A stretch of DNA of 64,000 bases from Agromyces sp. Leaf222 (lineage in GTDB: Bacteria; Actinomycetota; Actinomycetes; Actinomycetales; Microbacteriaceae): positions 493,277 through 557,276 of the forward strand of contig NZ_LMKQ01000001.1 of the NCBI RefSeq assembly GCF_001421565.1. Direction: 5' to 3'. This document shows positions 42,966-51,250 of this stretch, piece after piece. Below the pieces are notes generated by a model. The model saw only the letters and a list, made by a program, of their open reading frames with translations. It had not been told where the DNA came from and did no database searches. Position 1 is the first letter of the stretch. Every line of letters starts with the position of its first letter. The translations under genes were made by a program, and so were the position numbers.

Positions 42966-43038
42966 GCGCCCGTAGCTCAACGGATAGAGCATCTGACTAC
43001 GGATCAGAAGGTTGGGGGTTCGAATCCCTCCGGGCGCA
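42966..43038 (+). tRNA. tRNA-Arg (anticodon ACG)
   Basis: This is a 73-nt cloverleaf. Acceptor GCGCCCG (42966-42972) pairs with CGGGCGC (43031-43037), discriminator A 43038. The anticodon arm is TCTGA-CTACGGA-TCAGA, giving ACG. A34 of this tRNA is the known target of TadA, encoded at 50147-50614. A TAGAGT -10 box is at 42906-42911. CCA is not encoded. Confidence 0.97.
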
Positions 43039-43071
43039 CGTGCAATGCACCAGTACTGGTTGAGACAGTGC

Positions 43072-43099
43072 AGAACGGCTCGCTTCGGCGGGCCGTTCT
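43072..43099 (+). terminator. Terminator of tRNA-Arg(ACG)
   Basis: AGAACGGCTCGC (43072-43083) and GCGGGCCGTTCT (43088-43099) form a 12-bp stem (one G-U) closed by a UUCG tetraloop, 33 nt after the tRNA. TCGTTTC follows. Confidence 0.85.
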
Positions 43100-43201
43100 T
43101 CGTTTCCCGGGCGCGTGCGGCTGCGCGACCTGCATGCGGCTGCAAGACGAGCATGCGGCCCCGCGACCTGTGCGCGACCTGCGTGCGGTCGCGCGGCGGT
43201 C

Positions 43202-43474
43202 TCATCCGCCCGATGGGTTCTCGATGGGTGCACCGTCGGCGTCCGTGCCCGTCTCGAGATCGACGTCCTCGGGCTTGGTGGGCGCGTCGGGATCGCGTTC
43301 GTCGTCGGGGTCGCCGCCCGAGGCGGTGTCGGTGTCCTGCTCGGGATCCTCCGTGGCGTGGCCGGTCGGTGAACCGTCACCCAGTTGCTCGGTGTACCGC
43401 TTGCGCTCATCGGAGATGTTCGTCGAACCGTCGGGCGTGTCCGAGGGCGGGGTGGGGAGATCGGTGTCGCTCAT
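43202..43474 (-). CDS. Small acidic hydrophilic protein, unknown function
   Basis: The product is 90 residues from ATG 43474, beginning SDTDLPTPPSDTPDGSTNISDERKRYTEQLGDGS and then running as an Asp/Glu/Pro/Thr-rich, probably disordered chain. No domain is recognised. The N-terminal motif with SDERKRYTEQLG looks conserved-type. TACGGT (43486-43481 on this strand) lies six nt before the start, a leaderless pattern that supports expression. Confidence 0.65.
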   Translation of the reverse strand: MSDTDLPTPPSDTPDGSTNISDERKRYTEQLGDGSPTGHATEDPEQDTDTASGGDPDDERDPDAPTKPEDVDLETGTDADGAPIENPSGG

Positions 43475-43578
43475 CCTGCGACCGTACGTGGTGCGACGCC
43501 CGCGCGTCACGGGCTTGACACGAACGGGCGAGGCCCCCGATCCGCGGATCGGGGGCCTCGTGTCGACGTGCCGTCGGG

Positions 43579-44589
43579 TCAGCGCGGGTCGGTCCCCGTA
43601 GGGCCCGCGTTCTCGGCGACCAGGCGCTGATCGGTCGTGACCGCATCGTCGGTGGAGCCGGCCGTCGCGGCATCCGTCACCACGTCGGCATCGGCGGCTG
43701 CGTCGGAGGCGCCGGCCTCGGCCTCGAGCCGCCGGTCGTTGCGCAGCGTGCGCACCGCGAAGGCCACGGCTGCGGCCCAGATCACGACGATGGCGATGAG
43801 CACCGAGTTGGTCACGAGCGATGACGCCTCGGCGGTGATGAGGATCGTGCGTGCGTTCGTGAAGACGATGAGCCCGCCGACGAGCGAGCCGAGCAGGCGA
43901 GGCGGCAGCTTGCGCACGAGCCAGGCGGCGAGCGGCGCGGCGAGGACGCCGCCGGCGAGGAGCGCGAGCACCCAGCCGAGGTCGAAGCCCTCGGCGCCGA
44001 GGCCGATGAAGAAGCCGATGCTCGCGGCCACCGAGACGAGGAACTCGCTCGTGTCGATCGAGCCGATGACCTTGCGGGGCTCGATGCGACCGGAGGCGAG
44101 CAGGGCGGGCGTGCCGACCGGGCCCCAGCCGCCGCCGCCGGTGGCGTCGAGGAATCCGCCGACGAGGCCGACCGGTGCGAGGAACCGGAGGCGCAGCGGC
44201 TTCGCCGAGTCGACCTTCGGCAGGGCGCGGAACGTGAAGCGCACGAGCAGGTAGGCCCCGAGCGCGAGCAGGATGCCGGCCATGAGCGGCTTCGCGGCAT
44301 CGGTCGACAGCGACGACAGCACGGTGGCGCCGAGGAACGCGCCGATCGCGCCCGGGATGCCGATGCGGAGCACGACCTTCCAGTCGACGTTGCCGAACCG
44401 CCAGTGCGAGGCGCCGGAGGCGAGGGTCGTGCCGATCTCGGCGAGGTGCACCGACGCGCTCGCCGCGGCGGGGTTGGCCCCGATCGCGAGCAGCAGCGTG
44501 GTGGACGTGACGCCGTACGCCATGCCGAGCGCGCCGTCGACGAGCTGGGCGGCGAACCCGACGAGCGCCAGGAGTACGAGGGTCTGCAT
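43579..44589 (-). CDS. TauE/SafE-family sulfite/anion permease
   Basis: The protein is 336 residues with about eight membrane helices. The TauE/SafE signature is VGFAAQLVDGALGMAYGVTSTTLLLAIG at the N-terminus and the repeated GFLDATGGGGWGPVGTPALL in the second half. It likely exports or imports a small organosulfur or carboxylate anion. The C-terminal 50 residues are a soluble Ala/Asp tail. ATG 44589 has AAGAAGG seven nt upstream; the open frame continues further upstream but lacks a ribosome-binding site. Confidence 0.92.
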   Translation of the reverse strand: MQTLVLLALVGFAAQLVDGALGMAYGVTSTTLLLAIGANPAAASASVHLAEIGTTLASGASHWRFGNVDWKVVLRIGIPGAIGAFLGATVLSSLSTDAAKPLMAGILLALGAYLLVRFTFRALPKVDSAKPLRLRFLAPVGLVGGFLDATGGGGWGPVGTPALLASGRIEPRKVIGSIDTSEFLVSVAASIGFFIGLGAEGFDLGWVLALLAGGVLAAPLAAWLVRKLPPRLLGSLVGGLIVFTNARTILITAEASSLVTNSVLIAIVVIWAAAVAFAVRTLRNDRRLEAEAGASDAAADADVVTDAATAGSTDDAVTTDQRLVAENAGPTGTDPR

Positions 44590-44886
44590 CACGCCTTCTT
44601 TCCGAGAGATGGGGACTGGATCATCCGGGAATCTATGAGGGTGCGCGGCGGGCCGACAACCGTCATGTCGAAGCAAGTCCCCACGTGACGCAGCGCGACG
44701 TAACACGGGAACACGGTCGTTCTCGATTCGCGACGCGCGTCCCCTCGTGCGTGCGGAGGGGAGTCTCCGCATCCTGTGGATTCGCTGTGCACCGCCTCCA
44801 TCGACGGCGGCCGGGCTAGGCGGTGCCGGTCTGTCCGGTTACGCTCATGTGCACAGTTGTGGAAGCCGACCGCGAAGGCTCGGAGT
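44590..44886. other. Intergenic region between divergent permease and membrane-protein genes
   Basis: I see no gene in this 297-bp stretch. TGGGGACT (44610-44617) and AGTCCCCA (44676-44683) form an exact 8-bp inverted repeat 58 bp apart around the likely promoter of the permease gene. GTTACGCT near 44839 could be a -10 element for the rightward gene with a leader of about 35 nt. Confidence 0.45.
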
Positions 44887-46428
44887 ATGGCCGCACGGTT
44901 CACAGGGGGTCATCGGGTGGCGTCGGCAGTGGCGACCGCCGTCATCGACGAGCGGCCGATGCCCGGCGGGGCGGGCGAAGATGCCCGACGCACCCGTCAG
45001 CGAGCCGTGACCGCGCCGTGGCGCCCCGTCGATGGGCACGAGCGGCAGCACGGCCAGGACCGGTCTCCTGTCCAAGACCGACGGGATGCCGCCGCCAAGC
45101 GCCGCGAGGCCCGCCGGCGTCTCGACGAGATCCGCGACCACGCCACCGCGGCGGTCATGCGACGTGTGCTCACGACGCTCATCTCGCTCTTCATCGGCAT
45201 TGCCGTGTTCCAGCTGTTCGCCCCGCGATTCGACGCGCCCGTCGACGCGGCATGGCACGATCGCCACGCCGGCGCGATCCTCATCGGCGTCTGCGCTGCG
45301 GTCGGGGTCCTCGTGGCGTTGACGATCGCCTCGGCGTCGCGTGCGGGCGTCGAGCTCATGCACGGACTCGGCATCCGCTCGACGCCGGGCAACCGCGCCG
45401 TGCTCGCCGCTGGTTCCTGGTTCGGCGTCGCGGCCCTCGGCGTGCACTTCTCGGCCGCGGCCTTCAATCCGGTGCCCGGCGGGCAGTGGGTGGTCGCCGT
45501 CGTGCTCGGCGGCGGGCTCGCCCTCGCGGTCTTCTGCCTGCATCGGGTGGCCGTGCACGATCACGCCTACCGCACCTTCAACCTCGCGGCGCTCACGCTC
45601 GCGGCGGGCGCGATCGCGAGCATGAGCTTGACCGGCACCGGCCCGTGGTGGGCGCTGAACTTCAGCACGCTGGGCACGACCGACGACGCGGCGGCCTTCT
45701 CGTTCAACGCCGGCGCGGTGCTCTCGGGGCTCGCCATGGTCATGCTGGCCCGCGCGCTGACGAGCGGACTCGCCTCGCCCCGCTTCGGCGCCCCGGCCGG
45801 CGGCATCCGTGCGCTGCGCGTCTTCATCGTGCTGCTCGGGCTCTGCCTCGCCGGGGTCGGACTCGTGCCGATCGACACCGCGACCGTCCTGCACAACGGC
45901 TTCGCCCTCGGCGCCGCAGTGTGCTTCGCCGTACCGGCCCTCGGCATGCGGCTGCTCGTGCCGGCCGCGCCTCTGCGGCTCATCGTGATGTCGGTCGTCT
46001 TCGTCGTGGTCGAGGCGGGCGCGATGGTGCTCTACGACGGACTTCACATCTTCAGCCTCACGGTCTTCGAGATCATCGCGTTCTCGCTCATCTTCATCTG
46101 GCTCATCGCCATCACGGTCATGTCGCGCGAGCCGGGCACCATCAGGGCGACGGCGACGGCGACGGATGCCGCGGGCGCGGCGCTCGCGGCCGTGCACGTC
46201 GCGCATCGCACCGTCGCCCGTCGCGTGCACGCCGCGATGACCGAGGCGTCAACCGGACCCGCCGGCCCTACCGGGTCGCATCCGTCGCCCGCTCGCGCCT
46301 CCGCGCGGCTCGGTGCCCGCGCCGGCGCAGCGCGCCTCGTCGCGCGCGTTCGCGGACCGGATGTCGCGCATGGCGCGCGCAGTGGCGCGCCGCCCGAGGG
46401 TGCAGAGTTGGAACCCACCCCGAGTTGA
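44887..46428 (+). CDS. Multi-pass membrane protein (DUF998-like), unknown function
   Basis: The protein is about 513 residues if ATG 44887 is used; the start is uncertain because GGAG lies too close and the first 85 residues are basic and disordered. About 10 helices follow. Two helices (near LTTLISLFIGIAVFQLF and AGAILIGVCAAVGVLVALTIA) precede a block NFSTLGTTDDAAAFSFNAGAVLSGLAMVMLARAL ... VLHNGFALGAAVCFAVPALG, which resembles DUF998/Frag1-type proteins. The C-terminal 90 residues are Ala/Arg-rich and cytoplasmic. It precedes a small acetyltransferase gene by 13 bp. Confidence 0.7.
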   Translation: MAARFTGGHRVASAVATAVIDERPMPGGAGEDARRTRQRAVTAPWRPVDGHERQHGQDRSPVQDRRDAAAKRREARRRLDEIRDHATAAVMRRVLTTLISLFIGIAVFQLFAPRFDAPVDAAWHDRHAGAILIGVCAAVGVLVALTIASASRAGVELMHGLGIRSTPGNRAVLAAGSWFGVAALGVHFSAAAFNPVPGGQWVVAVVLGGGLALAVFCLHRVAVHDHAYRTFNLAALTLAAGAIASMSLTGTGPWWALNFSTLGTTDDAAAFSFNAGAVLSGLAMVMLARALTSGLASPRFGAPAGGIRALRVFIVLLGLCLAGVGLVPIDTATVLHNGFALGAAVCFAVPALGMRLLVPAAPLRLIVMSVVFVVVEAGAMVLYDGLHIFSLTVFEIIAFSLIFIWLIAITVMSREPGTIRATATATDAAGAALAAVHVAHRTVARRVHAAMTEASTGPAGPTGSHPSPARASARLGARAGAARLVARVRGPDVAHGARSGAPPEGAELEPTPS

Positions 46429-46441
46429 GGAGCTTCAGCGC

Positions 46442-46819
46442 ATGAGCGACACCGGCCGACCCGAACCGATCGAGAACGAAGCCCCCGTCGGCGATGCCGC
46501 CGAAGGTGCTCCAGAGCGCGCCGGTGCGCGCGAGGAGGTCATCGAGATCGAACGCCAGGATGCCGCGCGCCGCTACGTCGTGACCGTCGACGGGGCTCAG
46601 GCCGGCGTCGCGGTGTTCGTCTCGTCGCCGTCGGCGGTCACGTTCACGCACACCATCGTGGATCCGGCGTTCGGCGGCAGGGGCATCGGAAGCCGCCTCG
46701 CGAAGTTCGCCCTCGACGACACCGTGGCCCGTGGCCTCCGGATCGTGCCCCGGTGCCCGTTCATCGCGGAGTACCTGCGCCACCACGCCGAGTACGAGGC
46801 ATCCGTCGACTGGCCCTGA
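46442..46819 (+). CDS. Small GNAT-like N-acetyltransferase (YjdJ/NATD1 type)
   Basis: The protein is 125 residues from ATG 46442. After a 35-residue acidic leader come RYVVTVDGAQAGVAVFV, FTHTIVDPAFGGRGIGSRLAKFALDDTVARGLRIVPRCPFIAEYLRHH. The GGRGIGSRL loop binds acetyl-CoA, and the RCPFIAEYL ending is typical of the minimal YjdJ/NATD1 group, whose substrates are unknown. GAGGAG is 12 nt upstream. Confidence 0.9.
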   Translation: MSDTGRPEPIENEAPVGDAAEGAPERAGAREEVIEIERQDAARRYVVTVDGAQAGVAVFVSSPSAVTFTHTIVDPAFGGRGIGSRLAKFALDDTVARGLRIVPRCPFIAEYLRHHAEYEASVDWP

Positions 46820-47023
46820 GCGCGCGTCGACCGGCTCTGAGCGAGTGCGTGCACCGGCTCTGCGGAGCCCTGCTCGACGGGCGCAGGCCGTCACGTCTCG
46901 ACGGCCCGCGAAGCGGCGGCGAAGTGGCCCTCTTTCGGGGCGATGTGCCCCGGGCGCACGCGGGGATAGCATTCGATCAGCCCAGAGTCGGCCCGAACCG
47001 ACCGATCCGCCCTGCGTGGTTCG

Positions 47024-47046
47024 GGGATCAGGAAATGATCCCTTTT
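47024..47046 (+). terminator. Intrinsic terminator
   Basis: GGGATCA (47024-47030) pairs with TGATCCC (47036-47042) around GGAAA, followed by TTTT (47043-47046). It is about 200 nt after the acetyltransferase stop. Confidence 0.72.
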
Positions 47047-47114
47047 CCCTCTGGAAAGCCTCGCCGAGCTCAGTTCGGGTCGCTCGGCTGGGGGAGGCCT
47101 CCAGAGAGGCCGCA

Positions 47115-47144
47115 GTGGGGCGGGAGGTAGGGTTCCCGTCCCAC
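47115..47144. terminator. Hairpin at the 3' side of marR
   Basis: GTGGGGCGGGA (47115-47125) and TCCCGTCCCAC (47134-47144) form an 11-bp stem with one G-U pair and an 8-nt loop. It is 47 bp beyond the marR stop, where it could end leftward transcripts. Confidence 0.6.
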
Positions 47145-47190
47145 TGTCCCGCACCACGAGCGGGGCGTGCTCGCCTGCTTCAGGCGGCCG

Positions 47191-47664
47191 TCAGGAGCGG
47201 GCTTCGGCCGACTCGCCGACGAGCGGGTCGGCGATCGCGAGCCGCATGCGACGGCAGAGGTCGGTGAGCGCCACGAGCTCCTCGTCGTCGAGGCCGGCCG
47301 CGACGTTGCGCTCGATGGCGACCATGTGCTCGAGGGCCACGCGCCGGTAGAGCGCGAAGCCCTCGTCGGTCATGGCCACGATGGTGCCCCGGCCGTCGTC
47401 GGGGTCGGGTGACTTGGTCACGATCTCGCGGGCGGCCAGGCGGTCGAGCATGCGGCTCACGCTCGGCTGGCTGATGAGCACGGAGCGGTTGAGGTCCTTC
47501 AGGCGCAGGCGGCGGCCGGGCGACCGCGAGATGTTGAAGAGCACGTCGTACTCGTTGAGCGAGATGAGCCCGGTGGGAAAGGTGTCTGCGAGGGCGCGCA
47601 TCACCGTGACCTGCGCCCGGAAGAGGGATTCCCAGGCTGTGACGGCGATCACTCGGTCGGTCAC
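47191..47664 (-). CDS. MarR-family transcriptional regulator
   Basis: The protein is 157 residues from GTG 47664, with AAGGAG four nt upstream. The winged-helix core is LISLNEYDVLFNISRSPGRRLRLKDLNRSVLISQPSVSRMLDRLAAREIVTKSPDPDDGRGTIVAMTDEGFALY, the MarR pattern with the DxRG-type wing (DPDDGRGTIV). It probably represses stress or efflux genes and its own promoter. Long open frames upstream of the GTG are noncoding. No target gene is adjacent except its own AT-rich upstream region. Confidence 0.92.
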   Translation of the reverse strand: MTDRVIAVTAWESLFRAQVTVMRALADTFPTGLISLNEYDVLFNISRSPGRRLRLKDLNRSVLISQPSVSRMLDRLAAREIVTKSPDPDDGRGTIVAMTDEGFALYRRVALEHMVAIERNVAAGLDDEELVALTDLCRRMRLAIADPLVGESAEARS

Positions 47665-48127
47665 GCGACTCCTTCGGCTCGATGTTCCGCGACGGAGTCC
47701 GCGGCGGCGCGAAGCGGTGATGCGATGCGGCGTCGGGACTCGGTATCCAGAATAGGCAACCGAGTGCTCGAAATGGGTCAGGCCCGGAAATGGATGAGGG
47801 CCGGACGTAGAGGCTGACGTCCGACCCTCACCCTTGCACCAAGAGTGTCCTGCAATCACATTCCACACCGACCGCCACAGCAAACAGTCGGTGCACAACG
47901 AATATATAACGGATAGGTAACGGGCGCTAGTTATCAATCTGTGATTTTTCGGAAACCTTTTTCCGGGCGCCCGTCGAGCGCCCACCGAGCGCCCACCGAG
48001 CGCCCACCGAGCGCCCACCGAGCGCCCGATCGAGGCGCCCAGGCCGCTCGAATGGCGTCGACGGCGAGACCGCGCGCGACGCGCCCACCGCGGGGGTGCG
48101 CCTCCCCGAGATCGGCCGGATCGCGCG
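47665..48127. other. 463-bp intergenic region upstream of marR, with AT-rich block
   Basis: There is no convincing gene. Around 47890-47945 lies an AT-rich block unusual for this genome (AACGAATATATAACGGATAG, then GTAACGGGCGCTAGTTATCA), with TAAC/GTTA half-sites that could be MarR or RNA polymerase sites. Farther along are a T-rich stretch (TTTTTCGG, CCTTTTTCC) and the 11-bp tandem array listed separately. Confidence 0.5.
47975..48029. repeat. 11-bp tandem repeat, five units
   Basis: CGAGCGCCCAC occurs four times exactly (47975-48018) and a fifth unit ends CGA (48019-48029). It lies just after a T-rich stretch in the gap between two regulator genes. A period of 11 bp places each unit on nearly the same helix face. 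Confidence 0.85.
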
Positions 48128-48895
48128 TCAGTAGAGGTCGGGCGAGGGCGTCGAGGCCTGGCGGATCGACACGTCGGCGTGACGGTCGAAGCGGTAGCCG
48201 ACGCCGCGCACGGTGCGCACGATGTCCTGGTAGTGCGCGAGCTTGGAGCGCAGGCGACGCACGTGCACGTCGATGGTGCGCTCGCTCGGCACCTCTTCTT
48301 CGCCCGCCCAGAGGTTGTCGATGAGCTCGTGGCGGTCGATCGTGCGGCCCTCCCGGAGCACGAGGAACTGCAGCAGCTCGAACTCCTTGTAGGTGAGGCC
48401 GGCGGGCTCGCCGTCGAGCAGCACGCGCTTGCGCGAGATGTCGATGATCACCCCGTTGGGGTGGCGGTCGGCATCGGTGCGGGCGTCGCCGGCGTCGCGC
48501 TGCTTCGCGAGCGCAGCCGGGTCCTGCAGGGCGAGGCGCACGACGTCGACGTCGCGACCGCCGGCTCCGGCCGGAGCCAGGGCGACCGCCGCGTAGGTCT
48601 CGGCCGACGGGGCGATCTCGCCGGTGAGGGCGCGGAGGGCCTCGACGATGCGGTGCAGCGTGGTGCCGTCGACGTCGGCCTTGGTCTCGTCGATGCCGAC
48701 GTAGAGCACGAAGCCGCGGGCCTCGGTGCCCTCGGGTACGGCGCGAACCCGGGGGGCCCGGTCGGCGAGGGGTGCGGCGGTCGGCGACGGCGCCTGCAGC
48801 GGGGCCGCGCTGCGGATCGCGGAGCCGCTGATGCGAGGGGCCGCGGTGCGGTCGATGGTGGTCGTGGTGCGAACGGGAGCGAGAGCGAGCGACAT
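48128..48895 (-). CDS. Orphan OmpR/PhoB-type winged-helix regulator with non-receiver N-terminus
   Basis: The protein is 255 residues. The C-terminal DNA-binding domain (about 150-240) is a clear OmpR/PhoB effector domain (ISRKRVLLDGEPAGLTYKEFELLQFLVLREGRTIDRHELIDNLW, SERTIDVHVRRLRSKL, IVRTVRGVGYRF). The N-terminal 145 residues are not a receiver: after an Ala/Thr/Pro-rich 65-residue lead comes GFVLYVGIDETKADVDGTTLHRIVEALRALTGEIAPSAETYAAVALAP, which lacks the phosphorylation-site pattern. No histidine kinase is adjacent. AAGGA precedes ATG 48895. I infer a regulator sensing something other than phosphorylation. The leader is about 250 nt and structured. Confidence 0.88.
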   Translation of the reverse strand: MSLALAPVRTTTTIDRTAAPRISGSAIRSAAPLQAPSPTAAPLADRAPRVRAVPEGTEARGFVLYVGIDETKADVDGTTLHRIVEALRALTGEIAPSAETYAAVALAPAGAGGRDVDVVRLALQDPAALAKQRDAGDARTDADRHPNGVIIDISRKRVLLDGEPAGLTYKEFELLQFLVLREGRTIDRHELIDNLWAGEEEVPSERTIDVHVRRLRSKLAHYQDIVRTVRGVGYRFDRHADVSIRQASTPSPDLY

Positions 48896-49470
48896 GATGG
48901 GTTCCTTGCGTGAAGAAGGTGCAGCGAACACCCCGTATGACGGGGTGGAGCGATGGCCGGAGGGCCGGAGTGCGAACCCGGGTGAACGGGGTTCGGGAGT
49001 CGCTGCCGATCGAAGAGGTGATCGGCTACGGCGACTCGGCGGTCAGGTCGCGGTCAGCGGCACATTCGACAACACATGGGCGCACGCGCCGACATCATCA
49101 TGCCGGTCGTCCTGAGAGCCTCGGGGGCGGTCAGGGTGCGTGCGGTGTCAGTCATGAGCGATAGTCAATCCGACGGGCTCCGATGTGTCAATCCGTGACG
49201 GTCGCGTGACGCATCGTGACGGCGCAGACGGTGCAGGCTGCACACCGGCATCCGGGAGGATCAGCCGACCCGACCTCTGCTGCAGAAGAACCTGCGAAAT
49301 CGAGACCGTAAAAAAAATGATCTACGTCTGAATCTCGGCATGGGGCGAATCAGCCGAAGATCCTTCGGCGAGAGGCCGGGGTGCCGTGGAGCATAGCCTG
49401 TGCGTGCGCCAGATGTCACCGAGGAGTCCGACGCCGGGCGCGACGGGCGGTCACGGGTGCACGCGGCGGG
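48896..49470. other. 575-bp intergenic region: long structured leader and promoter of the winged-helix gene
   Basis: No gene is recognised. In the leftward leader, CACCCCGT/ACGGGGTG (48929-48936/48940-48947, 3-nt loop) and CCGATC/GATCGG (about 49008-49027) form hairpins. The promoter zone is near 49160-49200. At about 49309-49319 there is a run of eight A on this strand (T on the other), striking in this GC-rich DNA; it could be the U-tract of a leftward terminator for upp, though no strong stem precedes it. Confidence 0.55.
49164..49221 (-). promoter_or_regulatory. Promoter/operator of the winged-helix regulator with direct repeats
   Basis: On the top strand, GTCAATCCG occurs at 49164-49172 and 49187-49195 (23 bp apart), and GTGACG begins at 49195, 49206 and 49216 (11 and 10 bp apart). 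Read leftward, the CGTCAC triplet lies just upstream of GGATTGACA, a plausible -35 box. OmpR-type proteins typically bind direct repeats with about one-turn spacing, so I infer autoregulation by the protein encoded at 48128-48895. Confidence 0.6.
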
Positions 49471-50103
49471 TCAGACCGTGCCGTAGAGGCGGTCGCCGGC
49501 GTCGCCGAGTCCGGGCACGATGTAGCCGAGCTCGTTGAGGCGCTCGTCGAGGGCGCCGAGCACGATCGTCACGTCGTGGCCCTCGAGTTCCTTCTCGATG
49601 AAGGCGAGGCCCTCGGGCGCCGCGAGGATGCAGATGGCCGTGACATCCGTCGCCCCGCGCTTCAGGAGGAACTGGATGGCGGCCGCGAGCGAGCCGCCCG
49701 TGGCGAGCATCGGGTCGAGCACGAAGCACTGGCGGTCGGAGAGGTCGTCGGGCAGGCGCTCGGCGTACGTCGTGGGCTCGAGCGTCTCCTCATTGCGGGC
49801 CATGCCGAGGAAGCCCACCTCGGCGCTCGGCAGGAGCTTGACCATGCCCTCGAGCATGCCGAGGCCGGCGCGCAGGATCGGCACGATCAGCGGCTTCGGC
49901 TCGGCGATGCGCAGGCCCGTGGTCGGCGCCACCGGCGTGACGATGTCGACCGGCTCGACCCGCACCCCGCGCGTGCCCTCGTAGGCGAGGAGGGTCATGA
50001 GCTCCTCGACGAGCGACCGGAACACCGGCGACGGGGTGTTCACGTCGCGGAGCACCGTCAGCTTGTGGGTGATGAGCGGGTGGTCGGCAACGTGGACTCG
50101 CAT
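49471..50103 (-). CDS. upp: Uracil phosphoribosyltransferase
   Basis: The protein is 210 residues, the standard Upp length. Markers are [14 protein letters not shown] at the N-terminus, [23 protein letters not shown], and the PRPP-binding loop [15 protein letters not shown]. The end [15 protein letters not shown] is the uracil-binding motif. It salvages uracil to UMP with PRPP. ATG 50103 follows TAGACT (50116-50111 on this strand) by seven nt, leaderless; the frame extends upstream but that part is noncoding. Divergent from tadA. Confidence 0.97.
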   Translation of the reverse strand: MRVHVADHPLITHKLTVLRDVNTPSPVFRSLVEELMTLLAYEGTRGVRVEPVDIVTPVAPTTGLRIAEPKPLIVPILRAGLGMLEGMVKLLPSAEVGFLGMARNEETLEPTTYAERLPDDLSDRQCFVLDPMLATGGSLAAAIQFLLKRGATDVTAICILAAPEGLAFIEKELEGHDVTIVLGALDERLNELGYIVPGLGDAGDRLYGTV

Positions 50104-50146
50104 AGGCTCGAGTCTAGTTCGCAGCGTCATTGCAGAGGGAGGGCCG

Positions 50147-50614
50147 ATGGAGCAGCCGATCCATCGCGAGTGGATGCGTGCCGCGCTCGCCGAGGCCGCG
50201 CTCGCGCCCGCGACGGGCGACGTTCCCGTCGGCGCGATCGTCGTCGACGCCGACGGCCGGATCATCGCCGCCCGGCACAACGAGCGGGAGATCACCGGCG
50301 ATCCGACCGCGCACGCCGAGGTGCTGGCCCTGCGCGATGCGGCGGCCGTGCACGGCGAGTGGCGGCTCGAGGGCTGCACGCTCGTCGTGACCCTCGAGCC
50401 GTGCGTGATGTGCGCGGGCGCGATCCTCGCCGCGCGCGTTCCGACCGTGGTCTTCGGCGCCTGGGACGACAAGGCGGGGGCGGCCGGCTCGCTCTACGAC
50501 GTGCTGCGCGACCGGCGCCTCAACCATCGCGTCGAGGTCTTCGCCGGCGTCGAGGCGGATGCCGCGGCGAAGGTGCTGCTCGACTTCTTCGGAGATCCGG
50601 TCAGGCGTCCCTGA
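50147..50614 (+). CDS. tadA: tRNA-specific adenosine deaminase
   Basis: The protein is 155 residues. Zinc and catalytic residues are H56 and E58 (TAHAEVLAL) and C86, C89 (LEPCVMCAG). It deaminates A34 of tRNA-Arg(ACG) to inosine so that CGU, CGC and CGA codons are read; that tRNA is at 42966-43038. AGAGGGAGG lies about five nt before ATG 50147. The 3' end overlaps the convergent tetR gene by 14 bp. Divergent from upp, a neighbour commonly seen for tadA in actinobacteria. Confidence 0.95.
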   Translation: MEQPIHREWMRAALAEAALAPATGDVPVGAIVVDADGRIIAARHNEREITGDPTAHAEVLALRDAAAVHGEWRLEGCTLVVTLEPCVMCAGAILAARVPTVVFGAWDDKAGAAGSLYDVLRDRRLNHRVEVFAGVEADAAAKVLLDFFGDPVRRP

Positions 50615-51221
50615 GTCCGGCCGAGAGGCGCCTGAAGTTCTGCGCTGCGAGCGCTGCGGGAGCCGCGGGGCCGTGCGGAGGAGCATCCGACTCGGCCCAG
50701 GTCTCGAATGCGACGCGGATCGCGTCGGTCGCCGCTGCGGCGACCAGCCGGGTGGTGACCGCGTCGATCGCGGGCTCCGAGAGCTCGGCGATCACGCCGT
50801 GGAGCTTCGCCTCGGACTCGCGGTTCACGCGGTACCAGACGGTCATCAGGGCGGGGTCGTCGACACCCGCCCGGAGGAGGCCCCGCATCCAGTGCGCGCC
50901 GTCGGTCTCGTCGGCGGTCGGGGTGAGCGCCTCGACGATCGCGTGCTCGATCGCGGTCAGGGGGTCGAGCGAGCGGTCGGATGCCGCGAGCAGCGCTTGC
51001 CACCGGTCGGCGCCGACGGTGAGCAGCGGCGCGACCGCATCCTCCTTCGTGCGGAAGTAGCGGTAGAACGTGCGGAGCGCGACGCCCCCTGCGGCCGCGA
51101 TCTCCTCGGCGGTGGTGGCGTCGGCCCCGCGGTCGGTGAACAGGCGGGCGGCCGCGTGGGCGAGCTCGAGCTGCGTCGCGGCCTTGCGACGCTCGGTCAG
51201 CGTCGGGGGTTTCTCGTCCAC
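50601..51221 (-). CDS. TetR-family transcriptional regulator
   Basis: The protein is 206 residues from GTG 51221. The TetR helix-turn-helix is KAATQLELAHAAARLFTDRGADATTAEEIAAAGGVALRTFYRYFRTKEDAV (about 12-61). The ligand domain follows. TACGCT (51233-51228 on this strand) lies six nt upstream, leaderless. It is divergent from an SDR gene (115 bp gap containing a 12-bp palindrome), the usual layout for a TetR repressor and its target. Confidence 0.93.
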   Translation of the reverse strand: MDEKPPTLTERRKAATQLELAHAAARLFTDRGADATTAEEIAAAGGVALRTFYRYFRTKEDAVAPLLTVGADRWQALLAASDRSLDPLTAIEHAIVEALTPTADETDGAHWMRGLLRAGVDDPALMTVWYRVNRESEAKLHGVIAELSEPAIDAVTTRLVAAAATDAIRVAFETWAESDAPPHGPAAPAALAAQNFRRLSAGLRDA

Positions 51222-51250
51222 CCTCGAAGCGTACGCGATCGGATGCCGCG

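Larger units (their letters stand above)
46820..47190. other. Intergenic region with two terminator-like hairpins, no gene seen
   Basis: These 371 bp separate the acetyltransferase and the convergent marR gene. Open frames on both strands lack starts with ribosome-binding sites and have no recognisable sequence. Two stem-loops listed separately are the only clear signals. Confidence 0.6.

Noticed and set aside
46753..47157. Two overlapping opposite-strand small ORFs in the acetyltransferase-marR gap
   Set aside because: There is no ribosome-binding site, no leaderless box and no recognisable sequence. The region carries terminators.
47975..48029. Possible CRISPR array
   Set aside because: The 11-bp units are directly adjacent with no spacers and no cas genes are in the window.
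49309..49320. Poly-A run as a clear rho-independent terminator of upp
   Set aside because: On the leftward strand it is a T run, but I could not find a stable stem immediately before it. Left as a possibility only.
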